NCBI GenBank assembly: GCA_004557455.1
Contig: SFDX01000024.1
Location: 1 to 60,453, forward strand
Direction: 5' to 3'
DNA from: Akkermansia muciniphila
GTDB taxonomy: Bacteria; Verrucomicrobiota; Verrucomicrobiia; Verrucomicrobiales; Akkermansiaceae
Length of the DNA: 60,453 nt
Below are positions 15,195 through 23,792 of the stretch, one piece after another; the stretch's first letter is position 1; each line of letters opens with the position of its first letter. The notes below the pieces were generated by a model. The model worked only from the letters and a program-made list of their open reading frames with translations, was not told the origin of the DNA and did not search any database. The position numbers and the translations under genes are program-made.

Positions 15195-15695
15195 TCAGGC
15201 GCGCCGCAGAACCTCCGGCAGCTGCCGCACGGGGAGCCCGATGACGTTGTCAACATCGCCCTCTACGCTCTCGACGATGAGTTCGCTCTTTTCCTGCATG
15301 GCGTAGGCGCCGGCCTTGTCGAGCACGTAGACCTCGCTCAGGTAGCGGCGGATGTCCTCTGCGCTCATGCGGCGGAAGCGCACATAGCTCTTGACGGCAA
15401 AATCGCGGCGCTCGCCGCCGGGCATGTAGACCGCCACCGCCGTGCAGACGCAGTGGGTGCGCCCCTGCAACTCGCGGAGCATGCGCGCGGCGTCGGCCTC
15501 GTCGCTCGGCTTGCCGCGGTTCAGTATCGTGTCGAATTCCTCACGACTATTGGCTCGTACGACGTAAGGTGTGTACCTTTCTCTGACACACCCACCCGGG
15601 CTAATTCCGGATTCGTGTGCGGGGGTGATTATCACATGTTCGGTAGTACATGTCAACTCTTTTCGCGACTTAAATACTCCCCGAAAGGAAAGCAT
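15195..15695 (-). pseudogene. maf: maf, 5'-truncated
   Basis: The C-terminal two thirds are a clear Maf-family nucleotide pyrophosphatase: DTILNRGKPSDEADAARML, LQGRTHCVCTAVAV, VRFRRMSAEDIRRYL, DKAGAYAMQE and DVDNVIGLPV. The first 70 or so residues, including the family signature (ASxSPRR) that binds the nucleotide, are missing. Instead the frame opens into about 50 codons of unrelated sequence (SRKELTCTTEHV..., PGGCVRERY...). Family members hydrolyse non-canonical or modified NTPs, and without the N-terminal motif activity is unlikely. The break lies near 15535, next to a stretch with IS-like repeats, so a deletion or insertion event is the likely cause. Confidence 0.7.
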
Positions 15696-15811
15696 AAAAC
15701 GCCTTTATGGCACATTCCGTAGTGGTTCGGCGCCATTACTTCACCTCGAAGAGCTGACACTCTATTTCTGTTGGGGGCTGATCCAGCAGAGTCAGGAGGT
15801 CACCGACCATG

Positions 15812-15882
15812 CTCTTACTGACCCCGAACGGAAAAAGCAGGACCGAGCGGCAGAGGGGGTAATTTCTCATACTGACCCCGAT
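15812..15882. repeat. Spaced direct repeat, IS-end-like
   Basis: CTCTTACTGACCCCGAA (15812-15828) and CTCATACTGACCCCGAT (15866-15882) differ at two positions and are 54 bases apart. Read on the other strand they are GGGGTCAGTA repeats, a layout reminiscent of multiple terminal repeats of some insertion sequences. No transposase is present. Confidence 0.35.
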
Positions 15883-15887
15883 TAGGC

Positions 15888-15915
15888 TTGCATAGGGGGC
15901 GGAGGGGTGTATACT
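15888..15915 (+). promoter_or_regulatory. Promoter of the RND efflux operon
   Basis: TTGCAT (15888-15893), 16 bases, TATACT (15910-15915). The leader is about 52 bases. Confidence 0.6.
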
Positions 15916-15974
15916 GGTGGAGGCGGCAGGCAAACGGAGCCGGGCCGCGAGCACCTTAACCACGTTTTTCAGAG

Positions 15975-18932
15975 ATGCAGAGAAGAACCATCATTACCCT
16001 GGCTGCGGGCTGTGCGGCGTTGTCCGTGCTGCCCGCCTGCTCCGACGGAGAGGGGCAGGCGACAAAGCAGAAGCAGGAGGCACCGGCCGTCCGAGTTTTC
16101 AAACTCCGCAAGCAAACCGTCACCAACTACAACGACTGGTTCGGGCTGGTGAAGGGCATGCAGGACACCGACCTGCATCCTCATGTGAGCGGCTTTATCC
16201 TTGAAAAATGCTATGAGGACGGGCGAGCCGTGAAGAAGGGCGACGTGCTCTTCCGCTTAGATGACCAAATTTTCGCCGCCCAACTGGCGCAGGCCAAGGC
16301 CAACCTGCTGGCGGCGGAAGCGAGCTTGGCCTCCGCCGAGGCGAACCGCGACAAGAGCAAGCTGGATGTGGAGCGCTACACCAAACTGCTCAAGGACAAG
16401 GCTGTCTCCCAAAAAGACTTGGATGATGCCGAGCAGAGGCTCAAGATGGCCGTGGCTGCGGTGGATGCCGCAAAAGCCGGCATCGAGCAGATGCGCGCCG
16501 CCGTCAACACCGCACAGATCAACTTGGACTACACCGTCATCCGCGCCCCTTACGACGGCATTGTGGGTGCTGCCAACGTATCCGAGGGCGATCTGGTGAG
16601 CCCCGCGACCTCGCTCGCCAACATCTCCGACGTGGAAAACGTGCGGGTTGACTTCTCCGCCAACTCCGACCACATGATCAAATACTTCCGCGAGATGGCC
16701 GGGGACGAGGACCTGCTGAGCAAGAAAGAAGTGAGCTTCGACCTGATCTTGGAAGACGGCAGCACCTACCGCCACAAAGGGCGACTGACCGCCGTGGACA
16801 GCCTCATCACCGACAACGGCTTGGCCAACCTGCGCGGCACCGTGCCCAACCCGGAGCGCGTTCTGCGCGCCGGCATGACCGTGCGCGTGCACATCCCCGT
16901 CAACAAACGCGAGGCCATCTTGGTGCCCGCCGATGCCATCCGCACCGTGCTCAGCAACAAATTCATCCTCGTTGTTGACAAGAAAGGCTGCCCCGTCTCC
17001 ATCCCCGTAACACCCATTGCCACCTATCACCCGGAGGTAACGGACGACTACGGCTACACCTGCCGCCGCGAGATGGTGGCCGTGGTGGGTGTAAACCGCA
17101 CCATCACGGAGCGCGTGAAGGAGATGGGCTACGATGACGTGACGGAAGCCCCCGTGGTGGCGGATGAAGACAACGGCCTGATTGCCCAAAACGTCTCCGC
17201 CGCCAACAGCCGCCTGGCCAAGGGAGAGAAACCCGCCACCATCAAGACCCAGGCACTCTCCCTGCGACCCGTCATCCCCCCTGCCCTGGCCGCCGCCGCA
17301 CGCGAGGACAAACCGCAGCCGAACCCCAACGCCAAGCCCACCCTGCCCCCCATCCCCGTGAAGGTGGCCCCCCTTGTGCAGCAGGATGTGGCGAGCTACG
17401 AGGACTACTACGGAACCCTGCGCGGCGTGGAGGAAACCGAAATTCGCCCCAAGGTGACCGGCTTTTTGCAGGAACGCCACTTTAAGGAAGGCGGCTTGGT
17501 GAAGAAAGGCGATGTGCTCTACACCATCGACCCCGCCCCCTTCCGCGCGGCGCTGGATGAGGCACGCGCCAACCTGAGCGCCGCCAAGGCCGCCGTGGCC
17601 AAGGCAGAAGCCACCGAGAAGATGGACGCTGCCAACTACGAACGCCTCCGCCGCCTGAACGAGGAATCCCCCGGCTCCGTGGCCGACAAGGATGTGACGG
17701 ACGCCCACACCCAAGTGCAGACGGACCGCGCCGACCTGCAGAAGCAGCAGGCCGTGGTGGCCCAGATGGAAGCCGCCGTTTCCCTGGCGGAAATCAACCT
17801 GGGCTACACCACCATCACCGCCCCCTTCGACGGACGCATGAGCCTGGACAACTACTCCTCCGGAGCCTTGGTGGGCGTAGATTCCACCAAGCCCCTCGCC
17901 TACATCTCCTCCGTCTCGCCGATGCGCGCGGACTTCTGCATGAGCGGCCTGACCGCCCTGCAGGGACTCACCGAGCTGAGCAAGCGCAGCGTGGCAGAAA
18001 AGGCGCAGACGCCCCTGCCCTCCCTCAAGCTGTACCTGGAAGACGGCAGCCCCTACCCCGCAGACGCGCAGGTGGTGGCGCTGGATAACTCCCTGAGCAC
18101 CAGCACCGGCACCATCAAAGTGATCTCCCACGTAGAAAACAAAGACGGCAGCCTGCGCACCGGCATGCCCGTGCGCGCCTCCGCCCCCGTGAACGCCCGC
18201 AAGGGGGCCTACCTGGTGCCGGCCCGCGCCCCGCTCTTCAGCAACGGCAGAAACCTCCTCGTGCTCATGGCCCCGGATAACACGCCCGTGATGCTTCCCA
18301 TCACCAAGCTGGGCCTGGTCAACGTCAAGGTACCGAACCCGGACGGCACGCTTGTTGCGCAGCCCATGGAGATCATCGACGCCGACCGCGAGACGGCAGG
18401 AGCCATTGCCCTGATCCGCAGCAAGTCGGAGACCCTGGAGCAGCTCATCCTGAAGCAGGCCCAAGCCGCAGACTGGCGCGAGCTGCTGATGCGCAAGAGC
18501 GAAGTGAAGGACGCCCGTGCCTTGGCCGAGAAACTGCACGGCGGCCCCCTGCCGGACAACGCCCCGGAGGAAGCCAAGGTGGCGGACTGGGATGCCCTGG
18601 TCCTCAAGAACGGCGGGGCGACCACCTACCGCGAGCTGATGCTCAAGCTCTCCGGTGCCGGCGATGAGCTGGACCTGATTGCCAAATCGAGCGGCTGCTC
18701 CTCCCTGCTGGAGATGACCCTCAAAACCCTGGGCTTTACGGATATGAAGAACGTGCCCGTGGTGGTGGAAGGCTCCATCATGGCCGCACGCGCCTACGGC
18801 GAGAACGCGAAAGCCAACGGCAAGGCCAACAAGCTCAAGCCCACCCCCTTCATCTATGTGCCCACCAAGCCGGCCGTGCCGTCCATCACGACCACCCCGG
18901 CAGAAACCGAGCAACAAACCATTAACCTGTAA
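15975..18932 (+). CDS. Tandem-fused RND periplasmic adaptor lipoprotein
   Basis: Adaptors of this kind bridge an inner-membrane RND pump to an outer-membrane channel. The 985-residue protein has a lipobox (SVLPACSDGEG, Cys about 22) and two complete adaptor units. Unit 1 (about 36-400) has VSGFILEKCYEDGRAVKKGD, a helical hairpin (about 100-180) and LDYTVIRAPYDGIVG. A Pro/Ala linker (about 435-458) follows. Unit 2 (about 459-790) has VTGFLQERHFKEGGLVKKGD, its own hairpin and LGYTTITAPFDGRMS. A helical tail of about 195 residues with no known match ends the protein. Known adaptors are about 350-450 residues and act as hexamers on a trimeric pump, so three fused copies would supply six units. 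The stop is 6 bases before the pump gene. Confidence 0.93.
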   Translation: MQRRTIITLAAGCAALSVLPACSDGEGQATKQKQEAPAVRVFKLRKQTVTNYNDWFGLVKGMQDTDLHPHVSGFILEKCYEDGRAVKKGDVLFRLDDQIFAAQLAQAKANLLAAEASLASAEANRDKSKLDVERYTKLLKDKAVSQKDLDDAEQRLKMAVAAVDAAKAGIEQMRAAVNTAQINLDYTVIRAPYDGIVGAANVSEGDLVSPATSLANISDVENVRVDFSANSDHMIKYFREMAGDEDLLSKKEVSFDLILEDGSTYRHKGRLTAVDSLITDNGLANLRGTVPNPERVLRAGMTVRVHIPVNKREAILVPADAIRTVLSNKFILVVDKKGCPVSIPVTPIATYHPEVTDDYGYTCRREMVAVVGVNRTITERVKEMGYDDVTEAPVVADEDNGLIAQNVSAANSRLAKGEKPATIKTQALSLRPVIPPALAAAAREDKPQPNPNAKPTLPPIPVKVAPLVQQDVASYEDYYGTLRGVEETEIRPKVTGFLQERHFKEGGLVKKGDVLYTIDPAPFRAALDEARANLSAAKAAVAKAEATEKMDAANYERLRRLNEESPGSVADKDVTDAHTQVQTDRADLQKQQAVVAQMEAAVSLAEINLGYTTITAPFDGRMSLDNYSSGALVGVDSTKPLAYISSVSPMRADFCMSGLTALQGLTELSKRSVAEKAQTPLPSLKLYLEDGSPYPADAQVVALDNSLSTSTGTIKVISHVENKDGSLRTGMPVRASAPVNARKGAYLVPARAPLFSNGRNLLVLMAPDNTPVMLPITKLGLVNVKVPNPDGTLVAQPMEIIDADRETAGAIALIRSKSETLEQLILKQAQAADWRELLMRKSEVKDARALAEKLHGGPLPDNAPEEAKVADWDALVLKNGGATTYRELMLKLSGAGDELDLIAKSSGCSSLLEMTLKTLGFTDMKNVPVVVEGSIMAARAYGENAKANGKANKLKPTPFIYVPTKPAVPSITTTPAETEQQTINL

Positions 18933-18938
18933 CGCACC

Positions 18939-21900
18939 ATGTCCCCATTCTTCATCAAACATCCCATCATCGCGGGTGTCATTGCCATTGCAACGACCCT
19001 GCTGGGTATCATCAGCATGTTGGGCCTGCCCATTTCGCAGTACCCCGACATCTCGCCGGCCACCATTCAGCTCTCCACCAGCTACCCCGGCGCCAATGCC
19101 ACCGAGGTAGCGGAGTCCGTGGCCACGCCCATCGAGCTGCAGCTCAACGGCATGGAGGGGCTGGACTTGCACAACTCCACCTCCTCCAACAACGGAGCCT
19201 GCTCGCTGAACGTGATTTTCGAGCCGGGCAGTGACATCAACACGGCGCAGCAGCTCACCAACATGCGCTACAACCAAGCGGCCTCCGGCCTGCCGCAGCA
19301 GGTGTCCGCCCAGGGTATCAACATCACCCAGAGTACGGGCCTGCCGCTGGTGATTTATGAGCTGGACTCGCCCGATGAGTCCTTCAACCCCATTGACCTG
19401 GCGGGCTACGCCTACATCAACATGGTGGAGCGACTCAAGCGCGTGGAAGGCGTGGGCCAGGTGCAGGTGTTCGACGGCAAGTATGCGGTGCGTATTTGGC
19501 TGGATGCCTCCAAGATGGCGCAGAAGAACATCACCGTCAGCCAGGTGTCGGATGCCGTCAAGAAGCAGAACACCATCAACCCCGGCGGTGCCGTGGGTGC
19601 CGAGCCCATGCCCGGCGGTCAGGAGTTCACCTACACCATCCGCAACCAAGGCCGCTGCGCGAATCTGGAGGAGTTCGGCAACATCATCGTGCGCCAACAG
19701 CAGCAGGGTACGGAAGCCGTGCGCCTGCGCGATATTGCCCAGATAGAGCTCGGCTCCCAGAGCTACTCCATGGCCGCCCGCATCAACGGACGCCCCGCAA
19801 CGGCCATGGGTATTTACCAAGCGGCCAACGCCAACGCCATCGCCACGGTGGATGCCCTGCGCAAGGTCTTTGCGGAGATGGAGCAGCAGTTCCCGGAGGG
19901 AATTCACGGCTCCATCACCCTGGATACCTCCACCCCCGTGCGCGAGTCCATCGAGGAAATCATCCATACACTCTTCGAGGCCCTGGTGCTGGTGGCCGTG
20001 GTGGTGTTCCTCTTCCTGCAAGGCTGGCGCGCCACGCTCATTCCGCTCATTGCCGTGCCCGTCTCGCTGGTCACGACCTTCTGCTTCTTCCCCCTGCTGG
20101 GCTTCTCGCTGAACACGGTGTGCTTGCTGGGCATGGTGCTGGCCATCGGCTTGGTGGTGGATGACGCCATTGTGGTGGTGGAGGCCGTGGAATCGCACAT
20201 CGAGCGCGGGCTTACCCCCCGTCAGGCGACCTTCGCGGCCATGAAGGAAGTGAGCGGCCCGGTGCTGGCCATTGCGCTGGTGCTGGCAGCGGTGTTCCTG
20301 CCTTCCGTGCTCCTGCCGGGCATCACGGGCACCCTGTTCCAGCAGTTCGCGGTGACCATCGCGGTGTCCATGCTCATCTCCGCCTTCAACGCGTTGACCC
20401 TCTCGCCGGCACTCTCGGCCCTGATGCTGCGCAGCAAGAGCGGCCACAAGTCCCTGCTCACGCCCTTCTACAATGCCTTCAACAAGGTGTATGACCGGGT
20501 GGCTTCCCTTTTCGGCACCGCCTGCGGCTTCCTCTGCCGCCGCCTCGGGATCTCCATGTCCCTGCTGGGCCTGCTCTTCATCGCGATTATCCCGACGGCG
20601 AAGTATGTACCCGGCGGCTTCCTGCCGGCGGAGGACCAGGGCTTCCTGCTGGCAGGCGTGGTCATGAAGCCGGGTGTCTCCATGCAACGCTTGGCGGAGC
20701 AAACGCCCATCGTGGAGAAGGTGTTCCTCTCCGACCCTGCGGTGGATTCCTGCACGACGGTGGAGGGCATGAACCTCATCATCGGTGTGGAGACGACCAA
20801 CGCCATCACCTACTTCATCACGCTCAAGCCCATTAAGGAGCGCCCGGCAGATGCCGGCGGCAAGGTGCCCACGGCGGCGGACATCTATAAGCGACTCAAT
20901 GCGGCGCTGCCCGTCTGCGGGGTGGATGGCTTCACCTTCCTCGTCTCGCCGCCTGCCATTCCTGGTGTGGGCACGGGCAGTGACATCAGCGTGGCCCTGC
21001 AGGACAAGGAGGGCCAGGGTGTGCAGGAGCTGTACAAGCAGGTGCTCGCCTTCGAGGCCGCGCTCAAGGCCGCTCCGGAAATTGCCAACGCCTCGGACAT
21101 GATGCTGCCGCAGGTTCCCCAGCCCAAGCTCTCCATCGACAAAGAGAAATGCCTCTCCCTGGGTGTTGACTACTCAGAGGCCAACGCCATGCTGCAGTGC
21201 TTCAACGGCTCCACCTTCGTGAACTACTACACGGAATTCGGCCAGCAGTGGCAGGTTTACCTGCAGGCGGCGGGTCGCAACCGCGTGAATACCAACCAGA
21301 TCACGAACTTCTACATCAACAACTCCAAGGGCGAGTCCCTGCCGCTGAGTACGCTGGTGAAGATGGACGAGATTGCGGACACGGAGTTCGTGTGGCATGT
21401 GAACAACTACAACGCCGCCATGATCACCGTGGTGCCGGAGGAAGGCTATTCCTCCGCACAGGGCATGGCCGCCGTGGAACGCGTGTTCCGCGAGACCATG
21501 GACCGCACGAAGTTCGACATGACTTATGTGGACATGAGCTTCCAGGAGAAGAAGGTGCAGGACGGCCTGGGCCTCGGGTCCATCTTCGCGCTCTCCGGCA
21601 TCTTTGCCTTCCTCATCATGGCCGCTCTGTATGAGAAGTGGACGCTGCCGCTGGCCATCTTCCTCTCCGTGCCCATCGCCGTGCTCGGGGCCTTCGTGGG
21701 CCTGCTGATCTACCGCATCGAGCTGAACCTGTACGCGCAGATCGGCTTGGTGATGCTCGTGGGTCTGGCGGCCAAGAATGCCATTCTCATCGTGGAGTTC
21801 GCCGTGCTGCAGATGGAGCGCGGTCAGTCGCTCATCGATGCAGCCGTTACGGCGGCGCGGATGCGTCTGCGCCCCATCCTGATGACCTCCTTCGCCTTCA

Positions 21901-22130
21901 TTTTGGGCTGCGTGCCCCTGGTGCTCGCGGAGGGCTCCGGTGCCTTGGCCCGCAATGCCATCGGCGTTGTGGTGGTCATCGGCATGAGCATCGCCTCGCT
22001 CGTCGGTATCTTCTTCATCCCCTGCTCCTTCGTGGCCGTCATGCGCCTCTTCCGCTCCAAGGTGGAGAAGAAACTGCCGGGTGACGACCCCGACGAGGTG
22101 CTCGCTTATAAGAGCCTGGAAGCAGAGTAA
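18939..22130 (+). CDS. RND efflux pump, AcrB/HAE1 family
   Basis: A 1063-residue proton-driven exporter of the AcrB/MexB type, trimeric in the inner membrane. Seen are the N-terminal helix (FFIKHPIIAGVIAIATTLLG), QYPDISPATIQLSTSYPGA in the porter domain, the proton-relay Asp pair in GLVVDDAIVVVEAVE (TM4) and the Lys in LVGLAAKNAILIVEFA (TM10). The length matches the family. Likely substrates are toxic amphiphiles such as bile acids or antibiotics (inference from family). Co-transcribed with the fused adaptor; no TolC-type gene is in the window, so the outer-membrane channel must be encoded elsewhere. A strong terminator follows. Confidence 0.96.
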   Translation: MSPFFIKHPIIAGVIAIATTLLGIISMLGLPISQYPDISPATIQLSTSYPGANATEVAESVATPIELQLNGMEGLDLHNSTSSNNGACSLNVIFEPGSDINTAQQLTNMRYNQAASGLPQQVSAQGINITQSTGLPLVIYELDSPDESFNPIDLAGYAYINMVERLKRVEGVGQVQVFDGKYAVRIWLDASKMAQKNITVSQVSDAVKKQNTINPGGAVGAEPMPGGQEFTYTIRNQGRCANLEEFGNIIVRQQQQGTEAVRLRDIAQIELGSQSYSMAARINGRPATAMGIYQAANANAIATVDALRKVFAEMEQQFPEGIHGSITLDTSTPVRESIEEIIHTLFEALVLVAVVVFLFLQGWRATLIPLIAVPVSLVTTFCFFPLLGFSLNTVCLLGMVLAIGLVVDDAIVVVEAVESHIERGLTPRQATFAAMKEVSGPVLAIALVLAAVFLPSVLLPGITGTLFQQFAVTIAVSMLISAFNALTLSPALSALMLRSKSGHKSLLTPFYNAFNKVYDRVASLFGTACGFLCRRLGISMSLLGLLFIAIIPTAKYVPGGFLPAEDQGFLLAGVVMKPGVSMQRLAEQTPIVEKVFLSDPAVDSCTTVEGMNLIIGVETTNAITYFITLKPIKERPADAGGKVPTAADIYKRLNAALPVCGVDGFTFLVSPPAIPGVGTGSDISVALQDKEGQGVQELYKQVLAFEAALKAAPEIANASDMMLPQVPQPKLSIDKEKCLSLGVDYSEANAMLQCFNGSTFVNYYTEFGQQWQVYLQAAGRNRVNTNQITNFYINNSKGESLPLSTLVKMDEIADTEFVWHVNNYNAAMITVVPEEGYSSAQGMAAVERVFRETMDRTKFDMTYVDMSFQEKKVQDGLGLGSIFALSGIFAFLIMAALYEKWTLPLAIFLSVPIAVLGAFVGLLIYRIELNLYAQIGLVMLVGLAAKNAILIVEFAVLQMERGQSLIDAAVTAARMRLRPILMTSFAFILGCVPLVLAEGSGALARNAIGVVVVIGMSIASLVGIFFIPCSFVAVMRLFRSKVEKKLPGDDPDEVLAYKSLEAE

Positions 22131-22152
22131 CAAGGCAAAACAGCCGTTTTTC

Positions 22153-22194
22153 GCGCCGGATCCCGTCTTTCGGGCGGGTTTCCGGCGCCTTTTT
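22153..22194 (+). terminator. Terminator of the RND operon
   Basis: GCGCCGGA (22153-22160) pairs with TCCGGCGC (22181-22188), with an inner hairpin CCCGTCTTTCGGGCGGG, followed by CTTTTT. Confidence 0.85.
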
Positions 22195-22226
22195 ATATGT
22201 AATGCCACATATTGCAAAAATAAAGC

Positions 22227-22255
22227 TTGCTTTTTCGACAAAACTCACGCATAAT
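22227..22255 (+). promoter_or_regulatory. Promoter of the NadE-like gene
   Basis: TTGCTT (22227-22232), 17 bases, CATAAT (22250-22255). Leader about 20 bases. Confidence 0.55.
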
Positions 22256-22282
22256 ACCCCCGAACACCGAAAGCAACACATT

Positions 22283-23713
22283 ATGTCCGGCATCACGAAA
22301 GTAGGAATCATCCAAAACGCCCCGCTCACAGGGGACTTCTCGAACAACCTGCGCGCCATCGTTCAGGGCTACCGCGCCTGCCTCGACAGCGGAGCAGAAC
22401 TCTGCGTCGCCCCCATCTCCGCCCTCTGTGGACTTAACCCGGGGGACTTCATCAACCGGCCCTCCTTCCTCACCCAGGCGCAGGACGCCCTCATAGCCCT
22501 CTCTCACGAGATCGGGGAGGTTCCCCTCATTGTCGGTGCTTATTCAGATTTTGACCCGGATGAGGTGGTAGACAAGGCCATCACCATGCCGATGATCTAC
22601 TTGGTGGAACAAGACTGCGTCACCGAGCTCGATGATTGGGATGTTCAATACATTGCCGGCTCCTCGATTATCGTCAGCACCGGCACGCCGGAGGATATCC
22701 AAGCAGATTACCTTAACGGGCCGGTTGACTACCTCATCTACCTGAGCGACACCCCTTGGGACACAGAGTCCACAGAGCGTCACGAGGTGGCAGCCCGGGA
22801 GACAGCGCTGGACTACGGGACCACCGTCATTTGCTGCTCCGCTGTGGGTACAACGACGGAAAATCTGTACGCCGGCAGGTCCACCGTTCATGATCAAGAC
22901 GGACGTCTCCTGCTCCGTATGCCCGCATTCGAGTCGGCGGAAGGTATCTGTGACCTCGACCGACCGGCTCCTGTCCTGAACCTTCCCGAGCCGGATGCCC
23001 GTCTCGCCGCAGCGCTGGAGCGCGGTGTTCGCGACTTCGTGCGCTCCAACGGCCACACCGGAGTGTGCATTCCCATGGATATGCCGCAGTCTCTCTTGCT
23101 CACGACTCTGTGCGTCTCGGCTCTCGGTTCGTCGAATGTCGTCGGTATCACCTTCGAGGGCAACACTCGCGCAGCCAAGCCGCTGGGTATCGAAATCCGC
23201 GAGCTCTCTGCAGAAGCTCCCCTCCGTGCCGTCAAGGGGCTGGAGGCAACCCCTGCCCTCGAGGCTCGGCTCCGCGCCACCCTCCTCTGCACCTATGCAG
23301 ACCAACACGGGCTTATGCCCATCAGCACTCTCACGCGCTCCGAAATCATCCCCGGTAACTTCACGCTCTACGGAGAAACCTGCGGGCTCTTCGCCCCGTT
23401 CGGCAGTCTGTACGAAATAGACGTTTATCTCCTCAGCGTCTATTACTCTCAGAAATATGACAACGTCTTCGGTACGCTCACCGAACCTGCCTCTCCCATC
23501 CGTGACCGCATCATCCACGAGCTGGCGGATCTCAACCGCAGCGCCGGCTACGTTCTGCACAACAAGACCGATCTGCCGGAAAACGACGTTCGTCTGATGC
23601 AGCGCCGCATGATTGCCTCCGCCATCTACCGCGCCCAGCTCCCACCCCTCCTCCACATCGAGCCGAAGGAGCACCGACACAATCTTCCCATCACGCACCG
23701 TCTCAACGACTGA
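22283..23713 (+). CDS. NAD-synthetase-like protein, likely pseudoenzyme
   Basis: The 476-residue protein has the layout of glutamine-dependent NAD synthetase: an N-terminal nitrilase-fold domain (about 1-260; KVGIIQNAPLTGDFSNNL, CCSAVGTTTENLYAGRSTV) and a synthetase domain (about 270-476; ERGVRDFVRSNG, TLYGETCGLFAPFGSLYEID). The catalytic signatures are gone. The nitrilase Glu region reads CVAPISALCGLNPGD instead of fPELxxxGYxxxD, no Lys or Cys of the triad is in place, and the ATP loop SGGxDS is replaced by IPMDMPQSLL. TGNKSE became STLTRSEI. It is about 100 residues shorter than NadE. The reading frame is intact and has its own promoter and terminator, so it is probably a maintained non-catalytic paralogue. 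Its function is unknown. Confidence 0.75.
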   Translation: MSGITKVGIIQNAPLTGDFSNNLRAIVQGYRACLDSGAELCVAPISALCGLNPGDFINRPSFLTQAQDALIALSHEIGEVPLIVGAYSDFDPDEVVDKAITMPMIYLVEQDCVTELDDWDVQYIAGSSIIVSTGTPEDIQADYLNGPVDYLIYLSDTPWDTESTERHEVAARETALDYGTTVICCSAVGTTTENLYAGRSTVHDQDGRLLLRMPAFESAEGICDLDRPAPVLNLPEPDARLAAALERGVRDFVRSNGHTGVCIPMDMPQSLLLTTLCVSALGSSNVVGITFEGNTRAAKPLGIEIRELSAEAPLRAVKGLEATPALEARLRATLLCTYADQHGLMPISTLTRSEIIPGNFTLYGETCGLFAPFGSLYEIDVYLLSVYYSQKYDNVFGTLTEPASPIRDRIIHELADLNRSAGYVLHNKTDLPENDVRLMQRRMIASAIYRAQLPPLLHIEPKEHRHNLPITHRLND

Positions 23714-23736
23714 TCGGCGGTTCGTACTTGCTGCAC

Positions 23737-23770
23737 GGGCGGAGACTCCTCGGAGTCCCCGCCCTTTTTT
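23737..23770 (+). terminator. Terminator of the NadE-like gene
   Basis: GGGCGGAGACTCC pairs with GGAGTCCCCGCCC around a two-base loop and is followed by TTTTTT. Confidence 0.88.
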
Positions 23771-23792
23771 CAGGATGCTGATCAAAAAAGCA

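Larger units (their letters stand above)
15696..15974. other. Scar region with IS-like direct repeats
   Basis: No convincing gene is seen. A minus-strand frame (15736-15963) contains SVLLFPFGVSKSMVGDLL and QPPTEIECQLFEVK, which could be another gene fragment. Two 17-base direct repeats lie at 15812-15828 and 15866-15882. The promoter of the efflux operon occupies 15888-15915. Confidence 0.4.

Noticed and set aside
15736..15963. A 75-codon minus-strand frame with a protein-like C-terminal half
   Set aside because: It runs across the direct repeats and the efflux promoter; it could be a gene fragment, but support is too weak for a separate gene call.
16257..20702. A 1481-codon minus-strand open frame
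   Set aside because: It is opposite the efflux operon genes, which are unmistakable; the His/Gly/Gln-rich translation has no domain.
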